Part shown: positions 4,911 through 6,164 of the stretch, in pieces | How the letters are laid out: every line of letters begins with the position of its first letter | How positions within the stretch are numbered: position 1 is the first letter of the stretch | Origin: Candidatus Iainarchaeum sp. | GTDB lineage: Archaea; Iainarchaeota; Iainarchaeia; Iainarchaeales; JAXPJC01 | Reading direction: 5' to 3' | NCBI GenBank assembly: GCA_018304445.1 | Contig: JAGVWD010000040.1 | Coordinates: 1 to 6,164 of the forward strand | Length of the DNA stretch: 6,164 bases | The notes under the pieces: model-generated | Seen by the model: the letters and a program-made list of their open reading frames with translations, nothing else | What the model was told of the DNA's origin: nothing | Database searches by the model: none | Made by a program: the position numbers and the translations under genes

Positions 4911-5945
4911 TTCAATCAGTTCCTTCGGGGCTTTTGTAATTCGTTCGCAATTCTCTTTTTTCACAATCACATCATCCTCAAGCCTTATGCCGAATTTTTT
5001 AGGAATGTAGATTGCAGGCTCTATTGCAAGGGCATTGTTCTGCTGAAGCGCAGGGCTTTTTGTGCTTAGTGATGGAAAGTCATGCGCCTCTATTCCAATC
5101 CCATGCCCTATCGCATGGGGCATTTTTTCATTTAGATTTTTTTCAGCAATTTTATAGAGTCCGGAGGGTTTTGCATTTTGCTTTATTGAAGAAATTGCAG
5201 CATTAAGCGCATTTGCGACCTTCGCATAATTTTCTTTCTGCTCTTCACTTGCTTTTCCAATTGCATAGCAGCGCGTGAGGTCTGAGCAGTAATTCTCATA
5301 TGAAACGCCAACATCCATCAGCAGCAGGTCCCCGCGCCTTAGTTTCCTGTTTCCCGGAACATGGTGCGGAACTGCTGAATTCTCCCCGAATGCAACAACA
5401 GAGGGATAGGCCTCAAGGCAGCTGTGCATTATCATTTGCTTGTTAATCTCATTCAATATTTCAATTTCACTCATGCCCGCTTTCACAAAGTTTTCAATAT
5501 GCCTGTAAATCCCAAGCGTTATTTTGCACGCTTCCTTTATTTTATTTATTTCGGCATTATTTTTAACTGCGCGCAATTTTCCCAAAGTTTCGGAAACATC
5601 AATGAATTTTTTATTTTTCAGCAGTTTTTTGAGCGCAAGGAAATTTGAGTGCGGGTAGCAAGAAAAATTAACCCCTATGCGCTTTCCACTCAGGTATTTT
5701 CTGAGAAGCGCATGCAGCTCCTTCTCCGAGGAGAATCTTTTCTGTATAATGCTGCTGTGCTTTAGGGCATCATCAAACTTGGATGCAAGCAGTATTTGTT
5801 TCCCCATCTTCTGCACTATTAAAAAATCAGAATTGAAGTGCAGTTTAGGGAGCTGCGAGAAATAATAAAAATTCGCATCTGCGCAGTTCTCGGAATTTCT
5901 GAAAAGTATGCAATCAACCTTGCTGAAAACTTCCGAAATGGGCAT
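4905..5945 (-). CDS. Xaa-Pro aminopeptidase/dipeptidase-like metallopeptidase (M24B)
   Basis: The 346-residue product is a cytosolic 'pita-bread' metallopeptidase expected to cleave bonds involving proline, recycling peptides. Residues 1 to about 125 form the variable creatinase-like N-terminal domain; the catalytic domain follows from 'LRAVKNNAEINKIKEAC' (124-140). All five dinuclear metal ligands are visible: Asp211 (LLMDVGV) and Asp222 (SDLTR), 11 residues apart as in the family, His281 (GHGIG), Glu309 (AIEPA) and Glu323 (RLEDD). The additional His residues at VPHH (His194/195) and EAHDFP (His288) match M24B enzymes rather than methionine aminopeptidase. Length fits PepQ-type prolidases (about 350). 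The ATG at 5945 follows the NIF3-like stop by 9 bp, with AAGGGA four bases before it as a weak ribosome site, so the two genes are probably cotranscribed. Aminopeptidase and dipeptidase activity cannot be told apart from sequence alone. Confidence 0.92.
   Translation of the reverse strand: MPISEVFSKVDCILFRNSENCADANFYYFSQLPKLHFNSDFLIVQKMGKQILLASKFDDALKHSSIIQKRFSSEKELHALLRKYLSGKRIGVNFSCYPHSNFLALKKLLKNKKFIDVSETLGKLRAVKNNAEINKIKEACKITLGIYRHIENFVKAGMSEIEILNEINKQMIMHSCLEAYPSVVAFGENSAVPHHVPGNRKLRRGDLLLMDVGVSYENYCSDLTRCYAIGKASEEQKENYAKVANALNAAISSIKQNAKPSGLYKIAEKNLNEKMPHAIGHGIGIEAHDFPSLSTKSPALQQNNALAIEPAIYIPKKFGIRLEDDVIVKKENCERITKAPKELIEL
4956..4961 (+). terminator. Possible oligo-T terminator for enolase
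   Basis: A T6 run lies 46 bp past the enolase stop, inside the oppositely oriented peptidase gene. It mirrors the T6 found 30 bp after the TrmB-like gene, which also sits within an opposing gene. It may be only Lys codons of the peptidase read on the other strand. Confidence 0.22.
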
Positions 5946-5954
5946 GCATTCCCT

Positions 5955-6164
5955 TCATTTCCTTCTTATGCGCCTGAAGCCTGAGCAGGGAATTATTTCC
6001 AATTTGCCCTTTCTCTCAATCTTGTCGAGCAGGAGATTCAGTCCTATGTTGTCTGAGGCAATGTGCCCGGCAATTACAACGCTTATGTTGTGTTTTTCTG
6101 CCTCTTTCTTTATTTCCTCGGAAATGTGCATTTCAACTGTTGTGCCCACTCCGTTGTTTGAAAG
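5955..6164 (-). CDS. NIF3-like protein, C-terminal part (5' truncated by window edge)
   Basis: The frame enters from the right edge and runs to TGA at 5957-5955, giving the last 69 residues of a longer protein. The GTG at 6149 is internal: codons before it continue the conserved stretch (LSNNGVGTTVEMHIS). The pattern 'MHISEEIKKEAEKHNISVVIAGH' followed by 'ASDNIGLNLLLDKIE' and a terminal 'IIPCSGFRRI' recalls the C-terminus of NIF3/YbgI-related proteins, in which the His of the GH motif and a nearby acidic residue (here Asp of ASD) bind a dinuclear metal site. The molecular role of NIF3 proteins is not firmly established. It lies 9 bp upstream of the M24 peptidase on the same strand. The call rests on a short fragment and remembered pattern. 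Confidence 0.62.
   Translation of the reverse strand, partial: LSNNGVGTTVEMHISEEIKKEAEKHNISVVIAGHIASDNIGLNLLLDKIERKGKLEIIPCSGFRRIRRK

Noticed and set aside
5936..5953. GGGCATGCATTCCC partial palindrome at the NIF3/M24 junction
   Set aside because: The symmetry is broken after three base pairs and the bases are explained by the start codon and a weak ribosome site.
6147..6149. GTG start for a 64-residue protein
   Set aside because: The frame continues to the window edge with residues that fit the NIF3-like pattern, so this is an internal Val codon.
1..6164. CRISPR array, tRNA or rRNA genes, insertion sequences, toxin-antitoxin or defence genes
   Set aside because: No spaced direct repeats, cloverleaf-like elements, transposase motifs or terminal repeats were seen; nearly all the sequence is accounted for by conserved metabolic genes.

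Overview
The window reads as ordinary, compact archaeal chromosome, most likely from a DPANN-type or other small-genome archaeon. That placement is inferred from family resemblance and promoter architecture; no phylogeny was possible. The archaeal signs are TATA-box promoters placed about 24-28 bp (centre to ATG) before start codons that lack a Shine-Dalgarno, a regulator fragment of the archaeal TrmB type, an acylphosphatase with an archaeal-looking C-terminal tail, and an enolase with well-kept motifs. Base composition is moderate (roughly 40-45% G+C by eye). Genes are tightly packed, with no rRNA, tRNA, CRISPR, insertion sequence or phage gene.

Layout from left to right: (1) the 3' part of a TrmB-like transcriptional regulator (+), cut by the window edge; (2) a two-gene ABC transporter operon on the minus strand, with the ATPase (1273-2040) followed by the permease (509-1271/1273), of the nitrate/sulfonate/taurine-type family; (3) a divergent promoter region at 2041-2156; (4) a DapA/N-acetylneuraminate-lyase superfamily aldolase (+, 2157-3077); (5) a convergent acylphosphatase-like gene (-, 3099-3500); (6) a 171-177 bp divergent promoter region; (7) enolase (+, 3678-4910); (8) a convergent Xaa-Pro-type M24 metallopeptidase (-, 4905-5945), whose stop codon is interlocked with that of enolase; (9) the 3' end of a NIF3-like gene (-, 5955-6164), 9 bp upstream of the peptidase and probably in one transcript with it.

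Functionally this is central metabolism plus uptake. The ABC pair would import a small solute, but no substrate-binding protein is present here, so its ligand is unknown. The aldolase keeps the catalytic Lys and Tyr of its superfamily but lacks the DapA-specific Arg, so it is probably a pyruvate-dependent aldolase other than dihydrodipicolinate synthase. If it cleaved 2-keto-3-deoxygluconate, the nearby enolase would act further down the same route, which is speculative. No clearly new multi-gene system is visible. The items most worth checking are two palindromes lying on TATA boxes, the unassigned aldolase, and the transporter lacking its binding protein.
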